Shown one piece after another: positions 14,338-28,175 of a stretch of 64,000 bases of DNA. Position 1 is the first letter of the stretch. Every line of letters begins with the position of its first letter. Source of the stretch: Motacilla alba alba (Eukaryota > Chordata > Aves > Passeriformes > Motacillidae); contig NC_052018.1 in assembly GCF_015832195.1 (NCBI RefSeq), positions 27,122,115 to 27,186,114 on the forward strand, in the 5' to 3' direction. The notes under the pieces were generated by a model. That model searched no databases and was not told the DNA's origin. It saw only the letters and a list, made by a program, of their open reading frames with translations. The translations under genes and the position numbers were made by a program.

Positions 14338-14905
14338 CATAGAATCATAGAATCAGAGAATGGCCTGGGTTGGAAGGAACCTCAAAGATTTGCAATCCCC
14401 TGCCATGGACAGGGGCACCTTTCATTAGACCAGATTGCTCAGAGCTCCACCCAACCTGTCCTTAAACATTTCTGAGGATGAGGCACCAACAGTGTCATCA
14501 GGCAACCTGTTTCAGTGTCTCATGACTCTCACAGTAAAGATTTTTTCTCCAATATCTACTTTAAATCTGCCCTCTTTTAAACAGTTTAAATCCATTTCCC
14601 CTTGTTTTGTCACTACATGTTCCTGTTAAAAGCCCCTCTCCAGCTTTCCTGTAGGGTCCCTTCAGGTACTGGAAGGCCACAATTAGTTCAACCCAAAGCC
14701 TTCTATTTTTCAGGACGAACAATCCCAGCTCTCTAAGCCGTTCCTGATAGGACCGGTTCTTCATCCCTCTGATCTACTTGGTGAGCTCCTCTGGACTCAG
14801 TCCAACATGTTGATGTCCTTCCTGTGCTGGGGTCCCCAGAGCTGGATGCAGCACTCCATCTGAGGTCTCACAAGAGTGGAATAGAGGGGAAGAATCACCA
14901 TGTCA
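14338..14905 (-). mobile_element. CR1 LINE 3' portion, antisense
   Basis: This is the clearest CR1 copy. Its 3' end on the minus strand is the short repeat seen as 'tcatagaatcatagaatcag' on the plus strand, followed by 'ggcctgggttggaaggaacc'. It continues through the usual 'ttccccttgttttgtcacta' and 'tgctggggtccccagagctg' blocks. It is 5' truncated, as most CR1 copies are. Confidence 0.93.
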
Positions 14906-16764
14906 CACTATTTCAAAGTTATTATACATAAAATAAATAGTGACAGTGAATAGTGATATTGAAGAACCATTAACATCTGCACTACCTTCGGTTTATGCTG
15001 TTATATTTTAATGCAAATTTTTCAATGCCTACATTTTCAAAAATAAAATTCAGTAGCTCTGTATAGAAGACTATATATATTTTTTGAACAGCATGAAGAT
15101 TTTTTGTGCATCAAGTCTTCTGCCCACACATTTATAGCAATGTACAGAAGTCATTAGTCATCATTAGCTTCAGAAACAAAATTTATTTTTTCCATGTAAA
15201 GGCACATGATTTTTTTACTTCCAGTAATAAGATTTAAAATAATAATTTAAACAGATATCCTAAACTCTGCTTATACAATATTTAGTACTGGAAATGTGGA
15301 TTATTCATTTATTTCTCCAGATAAACACTATTTTTGTAACAAAGTAGTGAACATAAATATGCATGTATGTGTATATAAATATATATGTATTCTTGCTGAT
15401 GTCAGTATTCATAATGGGATTTTACTGTAGGAATCATGGGAAAAGGAGATGTCTGAAATAATATAGCAAAAGCAAATGCAGAATTCCTCCACTCCCTGCC
15501 AGCTATTGTTGGTCTCCTATTTGAAGGATGGATATAGCTTGGAGAGGATTTTCTTTATTGTTTTGAAGCAGCTGGCTCTGAATCTAAAGAAAACATCATG
15601 CTGAGCTACCAGGAGCTGCATTCATTCTCATTTGAAAGCAGGTCATGCATTCATCTTTGCTCTCAATTTCTGAATAATCTCAGCAATATGTGCCACACAT
15701 GCTGTTTCAGCTCTCTGAAAAGACTCATACTGGTAGCATGCCTTCGCACACTTAATAAGTGGTCTGGGCTTGTCTTCCTTTTACTTCAGATTCTAAGTTT
15801 GCACACTTGCCACAATGTGGCAATTGCAAAGCCTGCCTATGTCATTAACTGGGTTTTTTTTGTTTTTTTTTTTTCTTTTTCAGGTAGGAATACTCACCAT
15901 TTCCCTCAAAACAAAGGAAAAAATAGTATAATCGCTGCAAATTCTGTTATTGCTTTTCAAAAGGTATCCACAGATTGAAGCAAAACCAAATGAACTGTCA
16001 GCATAATACCCAACAACAGATTTAACAGTGTATTTTCATCTTCAACAGGAGCTTCATTACTGAGAACTCAATCTGGGAAGCTATTTAGATCCTATCCCCA
16101 AAGGTGTCTATTGTTCTGTATCAGTCAGTGGCATACTCAAATTAGTGCCCAAAAAGCTCTCAAAATTAGGAAACATTGATTTTTACTTTTAGGTCTTTTG
16201 TTTCTGTATTCAACCAAAGAGGAAAAAGAGAGTTAGCAGCAGCAAATGGTAAATTAGCTACATATGTTTGGTATATTGTACTCTATTCACATAGCTCTAA
16301 AGAATAAATTCAGGGAAGACAATGCAAATTGGAGGCCACTAAAACATTACACAGACTACTCAATTTTCCCCCAATTTGACTGTATAACAATTACAACAGT
16401 GATACTCAACTAAGGTGGTATGATGCTATTATTTGATCTCTTCTACTGATTCACTGTCTATATATCTGTGCTTGTGACTGAACTACAAGACAAAGCTCAT
16501 GTTACTGATTTTACCACTCTAGCCAAGTAAAGCATCTATTCAAATATTTAGAGATGATCCAGCTAGGTTTATAGTGTGGGAAATTAACCATTTCTAGGTT
16601 CAACCTAGAATGTTAAGCATACTAGCTTTTGGAGGCAACCTAGAGAAAACTCAGAAGATGGAAAGGAAGGAGACAGTAAGACTAAACAAATGCTTCTAGA
16701 AGACATACCTTGGAGCAGCATCTTTTCAAACACATCTATTTAACATTTCATGAAATAAGTGTCA

Positions 16765-16855
16765 GAGAAAAATCAAACAAATAAGCAAACAAAATCAACA
16801 AAAACAAACAGCAAAAACAAAATCACAAACGAAAACAAAACCACTCAAAAACTAG
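16765..16855 (+). repeat. A/C-rich simple tract
   Basis: Mostly A and C with repeated caaac and caaaa units and very few other bases. Confidence 0.85.
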
Positions 16856-17439
16856 AAAAATAGGCAGTGGCTGCCAGACTTTAGAATAACTCAATGGATT
16901 CTTTTATGGGATCTTATAAGCAGTATTGTCCATTAATCCAAAGAAAATAGTAACTGATGAAATACACTTTTCCATTAGGAGGCATGCTACCATGATCATC
17001 TGGATTGCCTTCATATGCTGTTCACTAACCAATAGGACAAAGGTAGAGGAATTGTGCAGCTGCTATAAGAGAACATTTTATATGCTGGTTTGTAAGGGTT
17101 ATTGCAACCATGTTTTATGAAGATTGTCAGTTTTTAAAAAGTGTGTACCTGAAGTTTCCTAACTGCTTCAGCGTAAATGAAGGAATCAGCAATGAAAATA
17201 GGTACTTCTCTATTGTGCTTTTATCAGTGTTCAGCCACCCACAGTAAGTTAAGAAAAACAAAGATAATTTGTGAGGAAAATATAATGGCTGTTTTAGTAC
17301 TTAAAACAACATAGGAATTAAAGGTGTCAGTGGCCTTGGGTGATTTATTAGCTGGAAGAAGATTAATACTATGTTTACCTTTAAGAAGAAAAAATGGAAT
17401 GGAAGACTGCACACTATAGGCCAATTATCTTTATCTCTG

Positions 17440-17530
17440 TCCCTGAAAAGGTCATGAGCAAGACTTCTTGGAACCCATTTCCAAACATATAAAGGACAGA
17501 AAGTTAATCAGGGGCATTCAACAATTATGA
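17440..17530 (+). mobile_element. Small CR1 fragment, sense
   Basis: A short stretch with 'tgaaaaggtcatgagcaaga' and 'acatataaaggacagaaag' resembles an internal CR1 reverse-transcriptase segment. It is followed immediately by antisense CR1 sequence. Confidence 0.55.
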
Positions 17531-17554
17531 GCTCCTCAGCTGCTTCTCATTGGA

Positions 17555-18335
17555 CTTACTGTTTAGACCCTTTTTCCAACTTCTTTGGACATACTCCAGC
17601 ACTTCACTGTCCTTTTTATCATCAGGTACCTAAAACTGAATACAGAATTCAAGGTGCAACCTCACCAGAGGCAATGGCCCCTTCCCTAATCCTGCTGGCC
17701 ATGCTGCTTCTCATACAAGTCAGGATGCCATTCTGGGCCACCTGGGCACACTGCTGGCTTGTGTTCAGCTGGCGGTCAACCAGCACCTCCAGGTCCTTTT
17801 TCTCCAGGCAATTGATTCCCATAACAACTGCAGTTACTGTTAAAGACTAAGGCAAAGAAGGCATCAAGTACCTCAGCTTTGTGTGCTTTGGATTCCACTG
17901 TTTTCCCCCTCACATCCATTAATGTATGAAGATTCTCCTCATCCCTTCTTTTGTTGCTAATGTATTTATAGAAATACTTTTTTATGCCACTAGGAAGATT
18001 AAGTTTTACTTGAGCTTTGGTGCTTTCAGTTTTCTACCTACATAACCTCAGGACATAGAAAATCATAGAATGGTTTGAGTTGGAAGGGGACCTTGAAGAT
18101 CATTTAGTTCCAACTGCCCTGCCATGAACAGGGACATTTTCAGCTAGACCAGGTAGACATCCTTGTAAGTCTTCTTGAGTTGCCTGCCCCTACTTCTAAA
18201 GGTCACAAAAGGCACAAACTCTCCTTGTTGTTTTCCTGAGTTCCAACCACAGCTCTCTGTTGATTCATTGTGGTCTTCACCCCGGCATGTCTTTCAGCAC
18301 ATGCCCAGTACAAGATGGTTTATCCATTTAATTAA
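17555..18335 (-). mobile_element. Older CR1 LINE, antisense, interrupted by a younger copy
   Basis: Antisense CR1 blocks include 'ccacctgggcacactgctgg', 'ttgttgctaatgtatttata' and 'ctacctacataacctcagga'. The copy resumes after the nested insertion at 'ccttgtaagtcttcttgagt' and 'tgcctgccccta'. Between about 17815 and 17840 it jumps from the 3' part to a more 5' part, so an internal deletion is likely. Confidence 0.72.
18057..18155 (-). mobile_element. Nested CR1 3' fragment
   Basis: A 99-bp CR1 3' end ('aatcatagaatggtttgagt' then 'tggaaggggacc') lies inside the older CR1. It is bounded by gacat at 18052-18056 and again at 18156-18160, consistent with a 5-bp target duplication. Confidence 0.8.
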
Positions 18336-21300
18336 GATTTTAAATAAAAAAGGAAAGTTTGCGTTTCTTCAAAACAAGTGAAAATAATATTTGTTACCAA
18401 TATTGATGTTCATAGAATTTCTTCCACTGTCTGATTTCCCCAACTATCGAATTTCTATTTTGTCATTCAACCATATTGTACCAGAAAAATTCCCAACAAT
18501 GCCTAATGTACCATGCGTGGTAGCCTTCCCATTGAAAAGAATTTCAGGAAACAAGCCTGTAGATTGTTGGGATTACTCATCAGTAAGCTATGAATTTAAT
18601 TGCTCAGTTCAAGCTGTTTTTGTTTGCCAAATGTGGCAAGACTTAGGGTGAAAAACAGATGCTTCTCATTTTTTCCCCAGTGCCTGTAACCTCTCCAAAG
18701 ACTGTATTACAGTGATACAACTAAGGCATTGCACAAGGTTTATAGAATACTCTTATTTTAAAAGTTTGCCATCCTAAGCTAACTTTACTGCTTGCATTGC
18801 CAATGTAGTGCCTAGAGTGCCATCTTAATTTCTTAATCCAGCTAGCTAGCTGCAGATATTTGAAACTGTTGAGAGATTTACAAAACAATACAGAACAAAT
18901 GTTTTTTACCAGCGTGCAAGTAAGAGTGGGATAGAAAATTGACTTGCACCTTACAATTGCACCTTTAACCTTTTCTAAATTTTGGATCAAACATCACTAA
19001 ATAGATGGAAGAAATAAAAATAGGAGAAAACTGTTTGCTGGTGAAGAAAATAATCAAACATAGTCAAAGAATTGCTCATGACCACAGTCTCTTCACTCTT
19101 TTTTGGCCCTCTGCACATGTTATTATTTTTAGTTTTTATTACCTTTTCCAAATCAGTTTAATATTTAGAATACAAAATAAATATTTTCATTCTAACAGAC
19201 CAATGGCAGTAAAGAATTATGTTTTATGCTCCTTACTGTCATAGCTTTGCATTAGTTACTGTTGGTCCTCTACATTTACTTGGAAAGCAAAGATGGCCGA
19301 GTCTCTTTCCTGAAGTCTTTCTGTTCTCTTTATTTATTATTTGAAGGAAAACAGCAATTAAATTTCTTACTGTATGGCCATCACAAGTAGATTGTGGATG
19401 AGAAAATGAGAAAATTATTAGGAATACTTAGTAGGAACCAAAGTATCTAGCATCGGAAGAACATATTCTGTAATGCTCACTGATAAGAAGACAGAGCACC
19501 TGCAATCATGCAGGAAACAGTGTTTCAGGGACACCTATCCTGAATGACTTACACTCGCTTTGGATAAACTGAATTCTGGAAGAAATCAAAACAAGGAGAC
19601 ATATAAAGCAATATTCATGACCTACACAACGCTATTAGAGATGAAAAGATGAACAATTTTTAATCATAGACTTGTAAGGGAAACCTTAGAAATGTTTTGA
19701 AATTTAGTGGATACAGAAATGTCCATATTTAATGCAAAAATGTTTTAAAATAACATTTATGAAGGATCTTGAATTTATGCTTCAGGGAAATCACTGCCTC
19801 CAACCAGTTAAAGTGAGACCTATAAGTGATGGTATATGAAGAGTTGGGGAGAAAAATATTTTTCTACCGAATTCCTTAGGCATTCCTCTGAAATCAGTGC
19901 AAGATCAAATAGAGAACAGAATGAGGCTGAGGTCTGACTCAAAATGGCAGTTCCTATGTTCCATTTTCTCTCCCCTAATTCTCTAACACAGTAATGAGTA
20001 CAGAGAACTATGTTTCAATATTAGACAGAAAGTTATTGAAAATTATATCAACAATGAAATCAAACTTTTACTTCAATGCTCAAACCCTGAGGAAAATTAT
20101 TTTACAAGAGTTATTCATCTTGTTTCTAGCATTAGTTCTTCCTAAGTTATGGTTACTTCAGCATGAAGTAATTCAGGTGCACACAGTTGGAGAAAAAAAA
20201 AAATCTATAGCTGGTACTACCTAGTACTATGTACTACATTATTTTCTGAAGAGAAATGATTATTCGCCTGGGTTGAGCTCCCAGGAAAAGCACCTAATTC
20301 ACCAGTGCAGATGAATAGAAACTGGGTGAACACTGATATTTAGCTGTGTCCTACAGGACTGAAATTGAGATTTTTCAGCATTAAATCTTCAGGAAATAGC
20401 AAAGGATTTCAGATAAATCCATAAAAAGAAACAATATGACATTCCGGTTACATTAATATACTAAGTTTATAACACCTAAGAGAAATTCTAATAGAATTAC
20501 ATTGTGTGTCACATTCAGGCATAGAACACAATGCCTTATACATATATATATATTTAAATTTGAGTAAATATAAATAGTATTAGTAATTATTAGAGGGTTT
20601 ATGGTAAAAAGTATCCTTCCAGTATTTCTACTCAGTCAGCTCCATTATTTATATTAATTTATAAATATGGAGTAAAATGCTAAGGTAGTAACTAATCAAA
20701 TTAATGCATACTGGCATATACATGTGCTTGTAAAAAATTGTATGCCCCCCTGGAGACGGATTATGAAATGTTCATTTTCAATGATTGACTTAGATGGAAA
20801 AAACATTTTTATTATTATTATGGGCTTTTAAATGACCAATTTACCTTGATAATACCCTCTTTTTCTCCTTTCTTTTTCCCTTGTCTATGTCCTTGCCCAT
20901 CTCTACAAAGCATCAATCTATACATCTGAAGGACAATGGGAGCTTGCTCTTTAAGAGAAGGTAAATTAAAATATGCTCTAAATTTTTTGAAACCTACTTC
21001 ATTTTCTCACCTTTTTAAAGGCAGGCTACAGTAAAATTAAATAGGCATAAGCTACCCTTCAACGTTTTCAATAAATGCAGTTTAAAAAGGAAAATCAAAA
21101 TCAATCATTCAAGCCCTCAAATAAAACCAGCAGATATTCTGTTGTTTAAACAATGACCTGAAATAGACAGGCTTTAAAATTTTTTGTGCTACCAAGGTAA
21201 ATGGACACGTTTAGAGGAAGCCTTTTTTATACAGACAAGTTGAAATGGTAATACTTGTATCTTGGTCCTAAAATAAGGAGTAAAATTTTTCATTGTTTTT

Positions 21301-24300
21301 TAATATTTCTTGTAACAATTTTTATTGTAAAAAGTGAGCATATCTATCTAATTATTTAAAAATACCCTCCAGGACTCTACAGTAAACTGTTGTCTTGTTG
21401 TTTGAGTTAGCAGACCTCATATGAAGCACAGCCTTGTTTTTTTCAAATTGAAGGCTGTCACTCAAGATACAAGGTAGTAAATTTCTTACGTTAGCTAAAT
21501 GCTGGTAGGTTTGAACTCTGCAAAACAGTAAATAAGGGATTTTAAACAATAATATATTAAACATTTTCAACTGTCACATTTTTTGACTTGTTAATATAAT
21601 GTAACCAAGTACAGTAATCTTATTTTTAAGTGATGTAAATTCTGATAGGCTTGTTGCTGCTTTTGTAAACAGACACTATAAAATGCTCAGTCAGTTTACT
21701 CTTGGCAGTATATTTGTCATTTTTGTACAGGTGTTTAGAATATACATTTTAGAAAGAAAAAAAGAATACCACAAATATCACAAAGGTTTGAAGATTAACA
21801 GCAAAAATATCAGTAGTGACATGTCTTTGAACCACTTGTGTAACATGCTTTAATATTTCACATGGTATGCTGAATTAATAAGCAGCATATTATAGTGTAA
21901 AGCACTGTGAATTTTTAAATATTTTTCTAGGTGTTGGATTTTACTTAGGCATTCATGTTTTGGGTAAGTTTGAATTAAATATTCTCTGTGTATAACTAGA
22001 AAAAAACGAAATGTTCTGTTACAGGTACATTCCCACCTGCTCAGTCCCTTGTATAATGAGGATGTGAATGTGACTCCCATTAGCTATTTTTATTTAGCTT
22101 CCATATCATAAAATCACAAAACAACTTCGCTATAAAAACAAAGCCAAAACCCCACACCAATACATACATAGGGTAGAGGCATCCTGTGTCTTTTAAGGCA
22201 ATGAATTTTTTAAAGGTTTGCTTAAAAAATAGAATATAAAAATTGGCAATAGCTATTCAGATGTAAGACTTAAAATGGTTTTATTCTGGGACTGGGCAGA
22301 TGGGTGATTTGTATTAGATTTGTGTTTTGCTTTTGGGTGTGTTTTTATTCCTACTAGATTTTAGTATCTCATTTCCAGACACTGCTGCCTGCATTTTTGT
22401 AGACAATGCTAATTCTCTAGCAGATTGCACTTTACTGTTGAATTTTAGAACAGTAAAACAATAAGGAGAGTGGGTAATTTTAACTAGATTAAGTGCTGCC
22501 ATTGTAAATATCACTAGTAAAAGCTGAAAAAAAAATAGAGCATGCATTTATTAAAATAAATAAATATATATAGTCATGTTTGGGATATGTGTCTTAATGC
22601 CTTGCCTTTCTTCATGCTCCACTTTTACAACTTCTAGTCATTTTCAATTTTCTATATTTCTCTTTATTTAATTAGCTAAATATCACAGTGGGTATTTAAA
22701 ATTGTTTGATATGTTTGAATATCAAAACATATAATCCACTTGAGTGACAGAATGAAAATTTTCCTCTACCTTTGCCCAGAAGCTCTAGGAGACAGGTATT
22801 CCCTCAGGCATATTGCACACATTAAGCATCTTCAGATACATTATTTGTGAGGTTTACATACTTATTCTAAATCCTGTGATCATGACCTTCTGGCTAATTT
22901 GCTAATACAGGCCCAACCCCTCTAAAACAGATCTGTTGCCTCCTTATGACTATGGTAGATCCCTTTACCCTTCATGCAACATCATAAAAAAAGAACAACA
23001 TATGAATTCAATATTCTTCTCAAAAATATTTCTAAAATAATTCCAAAAAATCATTCCCTAATTCAGTTAAAGAACTACTTTTTTTTTCAGAAAATTACAT
23101 GTTAATCTTCTTTTGATTACAGTTCTGTTTATAGTTTGAAGTGTAGGGGCATGTTAATAGTTATTAAATGCAGTTTATTAAAGTAATTTTTTATATTAGC
23201 AGCTATCAAATAAAGACTGTGATAGACTTGTTCTTTTTTCCCTTATATTCTTGTCATGTAAGTAAGAAAAATACAGGACATGACGTGCATTTTTGTTATA
23301 CTATTTCATTTGATAGTATTGCAGCTAGTATTTTTCACATGAAGACACCAGCATTTGTCATTATAAAATAGATAAATAACTATTAATTATGATTAACATA
23401 ATTTCCTATTCTTATTTATCTGATGGTAAGAATGAGATTTTGATTAAATAAAAATGTAATATAATGAAAAATAATGTACACACATATTTATATGTATTTA
23501 TATATACATATACATATACATAAGATAATTATACATACAGTAGGATAGACACGCATAACATGCTGACTTTGTGTAATTATTCTCCATGGAAACTACATTT
23601 TTGTGATCAGCCAGGTAATAATACTGACTCACCTGTGTTCCCTTTCCTCACAGCACCAGTGCAAAGTTAGTTGCTGTTGTATTGGGGGGATACAGAAGGA
23701 GAAAAAACCATGCCATTTTATAAATCACAGGGAGGCCCACAGCCTGAACACTGTGTGTACTTCTTGCGTTGTGTTAGTAAAGGAAAAATAGTAATTAAAG
23801 AGCCTTGGAAAAGGGCAACGTGGATCACTAAAAGTTTGTGATGGCTTCTGAAGGAGGAAGGATTGGGAAAACAAGAAACCTATGCCCTAGAAAGGAAGAG
23901 GCATAGAGCAACGTGGCAGTGGCGACAAAAACAAGGAAAGTTTGGCTTGGAATCATCTTTTCATTCTCCTTTTCCACACTAGATATGGGATAAAGCTGGC
24001 AGCAGCAGTGGTTAAAATTTTTAAAAAAGGGAGATATTTTTCCATACAACAGATGAGACCTGAGGGTCTGTCTGCTGTACCAAACAGCAAACACAGAACA
24101 GCTGATATGGGCAGGGATCTGTGGAGATTGCCTAGTCAAAGCCCCCTCCTCAGAGGAAAAGTTTATATATGTTCAAGGGAAAATGGTGCAAGTGGACACT
24201 CACTGACTTTTTACTGAACAAATCAATACAGGCTCAGGAAAACCCACATTTGAGAGAACATAAGAAACTATTGGAGGACAAATAACATGTGCACATTTCA

Positions 24301-24783
24301 TTTTTTTTCCTGGCAATCCCCTTATGGCCACTACTGCAAATAGCATGCAGAGTTATATGGTTCTTCAATTGAATCCATACACACTTTTGTTTTCAGGTAA
24401 CCAAATACATACACACAATGCAAACACTAAAATATTCATGCTTCACTAAGTGTAAAGAACTAGGCAGTCAATTATGAAATCAGCTAAATCCATCTTGTTA
24501 TCTACATATAAATGCTGTGGCATATGTTCTCATAGACGAAACAGAGTGTACTGCATATATATTCATAGCTCATACAAACCTGAGAACCTACTGTTTTATG
24601 ACTTGCCAGTTTTAAGAGATTCTAATGATCCAGTGAAGTTGCTTCTTCCATATTAAAAAATTATTTTCTTCTTACATTTATTTCAGTGTGCTGAGGAACT
24701 TAGATGCATAGCTCTGTGTAATCTGCATATTCTGCAACTTTGGTCAGATCTTGCAAGCTGTCTTTCACCATCTAAATGAAATT

Positions 24784-24819
24784 AAGCTTTTCAATTAGCA
24801 TAAGCTTTTCAATTAGCAA
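24784..24819. repeat. 18-bp tandem duplication
   Basis: The unit aagcttttcaattagcat occurs and is followed directly by a second copy with one base changed at its end (…agcaat). Confidence 0.85.
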
Positions 24820-27800
24820 TCTTGCAGCAGAAGCATGCTTTTTCTGTTACCCAGCAAACAAGACCTGAGTAAGCCTCAAAACAAACACTTTATTATTAAG
24901 TCACTTTTTTGAGTTGATAGGGGCACACAGCTGTGTAAATGTTCCCCATGTTAAGCCTTTTGAAATACAGGAAACTTTTTGTATATTGCCTGGAGGTACA
25001 GTTGACATGAACAACTTCGAAGAATAGCTCTATTTCCTTTGGGGCAAAAGACTGAATGTTCAATACTGATAAATCACATTTCTGCTTAAAAATACTTAAC
25101 AAATCCTAAACAAGTTTGATTCTGAAAAATATTTTTTGGATACAGTTGCCTAGGCTGCCCTACAAGACTGCACTTCTAGGGTCCCCCCACAACTGTTTGC
25201 TTCATACTAATAGTATATTGTTTATCTTATGCAAGCTCTAAGACAAACTGTTCTACATTACCATTTCTTATCTTATATGCTGTCTGCATACCACAGCCAC
25301 AGAATAATACGTCTTCCAGACTCAAGGTTTTTGCTCATTGCCTCTCCATGCTTGAATTGTTTTATTCCCTTTCCTAGATCACTGTAGAGGTCCTAGCTAA
25401 TTATGAGGACTGCTGTTCCTTGCTCAAACAGATCAAGAAAATTAGAACACATAGATGCTCAAAACAAGATGCTCTAAAATCTAAACTCTGCTTCCTTATC
25501 ATTTGAATAGAAGAATAGATAGGTGGATATCATAATGAATGTTTAAAAAGAATTGCACTTTTTTTTCAGAGGAAACGTAGAATAACATATTCCTATCTTA
25601 GACTTTTTTCCTGAGACCTCATGAGCTGAAAAAAAGAAAAAATTGGCATTTTCCAAATCAGTAATTCTGTTGATCAAATATTCACACTTACCTGTCTTCA
25701 TTGTAAAATAATAATGTAAAGATTCTGCCAAAAATGCTTCAGTTCTGAAAAAAAATATGTAGTCAAATATAATCCAAAAAAATGGATTTAAAAAGCACCA
25801 GTCCTCCTTTGTGAATCAAAAGTTAGGGTCAAACTTACTTGTGGGGCTACACATCTCTCAGACCCACAAATAATAAATACAATTAATTATAGCTTATTAC
25901 AATAAGTTATGAAAAAAAGATTGAAAAAACCAGAATTATATCAAAAGTTTCCTCATTTTTCCCTTAAAAAAGCCACATTTGCAAACAACATATGTTCTAT
26001 AAAGTGCTGAAAAAGCACAATGAAGCTATAATATTCAAGAACATAATCTAAGGCCAGACCTGTCAAAGGACTGTTTATTATTTTCACCTGATCAGGCTGA
26101 AAGCATTACACAGATAATTCTTCCAAGACACTATAACTCCTGAACCTAATCACCAGGAAGTACTTGATATTAACGTTTGAAAAAGGCCAATGCAAGAATT
26201 AGAGGGGAAGGAAGGATATTTTTTCTCATTGTTATACTTGCATTTTGAAATCCCAAGTTAAACAAACTGAATGGTGTAGGACCAAAAGATGAAAAAGTGG
26301 AGATGAGCCAACTGTGGGTTAAATAAAATGAGACATTTCAGAGTATTTCATGTAAACAGTTTCTCTTCACCAGAACACTTGGAACATTCTATGAAAAGGC
26401 ACTGGAATTCCTATTACATATTCATTATATCAGTCATATGAATATTGGATTGAATTGTCTTCTGAAAGGCCCCCTGAGCCCAATGTTATCTTTATTATTA
26501 ATTTGCTGATTTGTATAGTGTTTATTGTTGTGGCAGCCAGCACCTTTAATTGAGAAGACTGAAATACAAAGAAGGTAGGTGGGCATCCTTTCAGATGGTA
26601 AACTGTTTCCTGAAGCACTGATTCAGTGGCAATCTGCCCAGGATAGAACTGAATTACAACTCCCAGCATCCCTCTCATTTCCAATGAGTTGTTTTATTTT
26701 TAAACCAAGGGTTTGTAGACAGAAAGAGATTTCAGATAACGCACAATTCAAGGACTATCTCAAAGGGTATTTTTCATATTCACTTCACAAGAAGCCAGTG
26801 GGATTGTTCATGTAATTGATTCACGCATAATTCAAGGAAAGTTGAAGTGTTTCATGGTACTACTGAGTAAAATATCACATACATCATAGATGAAGCTGGC
26901 AGTGGTGCTTACAGCTGAGGCAGCCTGACACTTGCCCATTACTGGACGATTTTCACTACTTCCTATGTTTTGACCTACCAGCTACAAAATTGAAACACCC
27001 CAAGACATATCCCCAAAACAAGAAGACTCTAAGCAATACCGGATTAAAGTCCTTTTGCTGCCCATTCCACAGTGTGTAACAGGCATTAAGACTCATTATT
27101 TATTTGAATGTTTGTGTTGTTTTGCTAGAGTAGGAGATATTTCTCCCTTCCTTTTTTTTTTTTCTCAATTCCACTTTTCTATCCTCCATATAACTCCTAT
27201 CCTCCAGTTTGTACATGAGCATTGTTCAGACTGCTTAAAACGTGAATGGAAGGGTACAAAAGGAGTAGGGTTCACATGGTAACATTCACAGCACAGTAGC
27301 AAACCTGACTTTATGATCTTTTTATGTTTCTTACTTCTAGTGTAAACATTACTTGTAATTGTAGCTCCTGCTGAATGATAAGAAAGGGAATTATGTCTGT
27401 TTTCTAAAGCTTATCAATATAGGAGAGGAAATCAGCTGAATAAAGTCTTTTCCCTGGACCCCATCAGAAGAGACTTATATAAAATATGTCACTTCTTTTT
27501 GCAGGATCACAACTGTATCTTGTGTCAACCTACCCTACTGTAGTATTGTAACACTCATGAAAACCTTTGTAATCTTGGCAACAATAAAAATTCTGATTAT
27601 AAGTACTTTCAAGTTCCCTCAATCTAGTACCATGAAGTCCTCCATATGGTCAATGCTGGGCTTAGAAGTAAGTGCAAGGTAAATATCCTTACAATGTTAG
27701 GTGTAAGCTCTCAGGCAGAAGAGGGAAAAATATAAGCAATTTAATTTAATTCAGAGGTTTCATCTGTGAAAGATGAAAGGGTGCTGCAGTACTTAAGCTT

Positions 27801-28034
27801 GAAAAAAGGAGTCTAGAGTGAACATGATCTGGGAAAGAACAAACAGGAGAATTCACAGGACTGACTTTTCAAGTTGGTCATCAAACAATAAGGAGCGAAA
27901 CAGGTTATGAGACATCTGAGTCACAACAGAAATCTTTGTGCAGGTAGTAGCCCACTGCAGAATCAAGAGTGTGAATTACTTTAGCATGTATTGAAAGGTC
28001 TAAGCTAAATTATAATATTTTTGAGTTGTCATGA

Positions 28035-28175
28035 GATAAACATTATTTAATATCTTTGTCAATGGCATAGATAGTGGGATTAAGGGCATGCTCACTCAGT
28101 TTGCGCATGACACCAAGCTGAGTGCTGCAGTTGATTCACTAGAGCAAGGTACCCAGAGGGACCTTGAATACATGA
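28035..28175 (+). mobile_element. CR1 LINE fragment, sense
   Basis: The stretch 'aatatctttgtcaatggcat', 'gctcactcagtttgcgcatg' and 'acaccaagctgagtgc' followed by 'cagagggaccttgaata' follows the CR1 reverse-transcriptase end. It lies about 620 bp from exon G. Confidence 0.75.

Noticed and set aside
15598..15978. Plus-strand ORF of 126 codons with a pyrimidine tract and cag near its end
   Set aside because: No recognisable domain, low-complexity serine/phenylalanine content, and no supporting exon.
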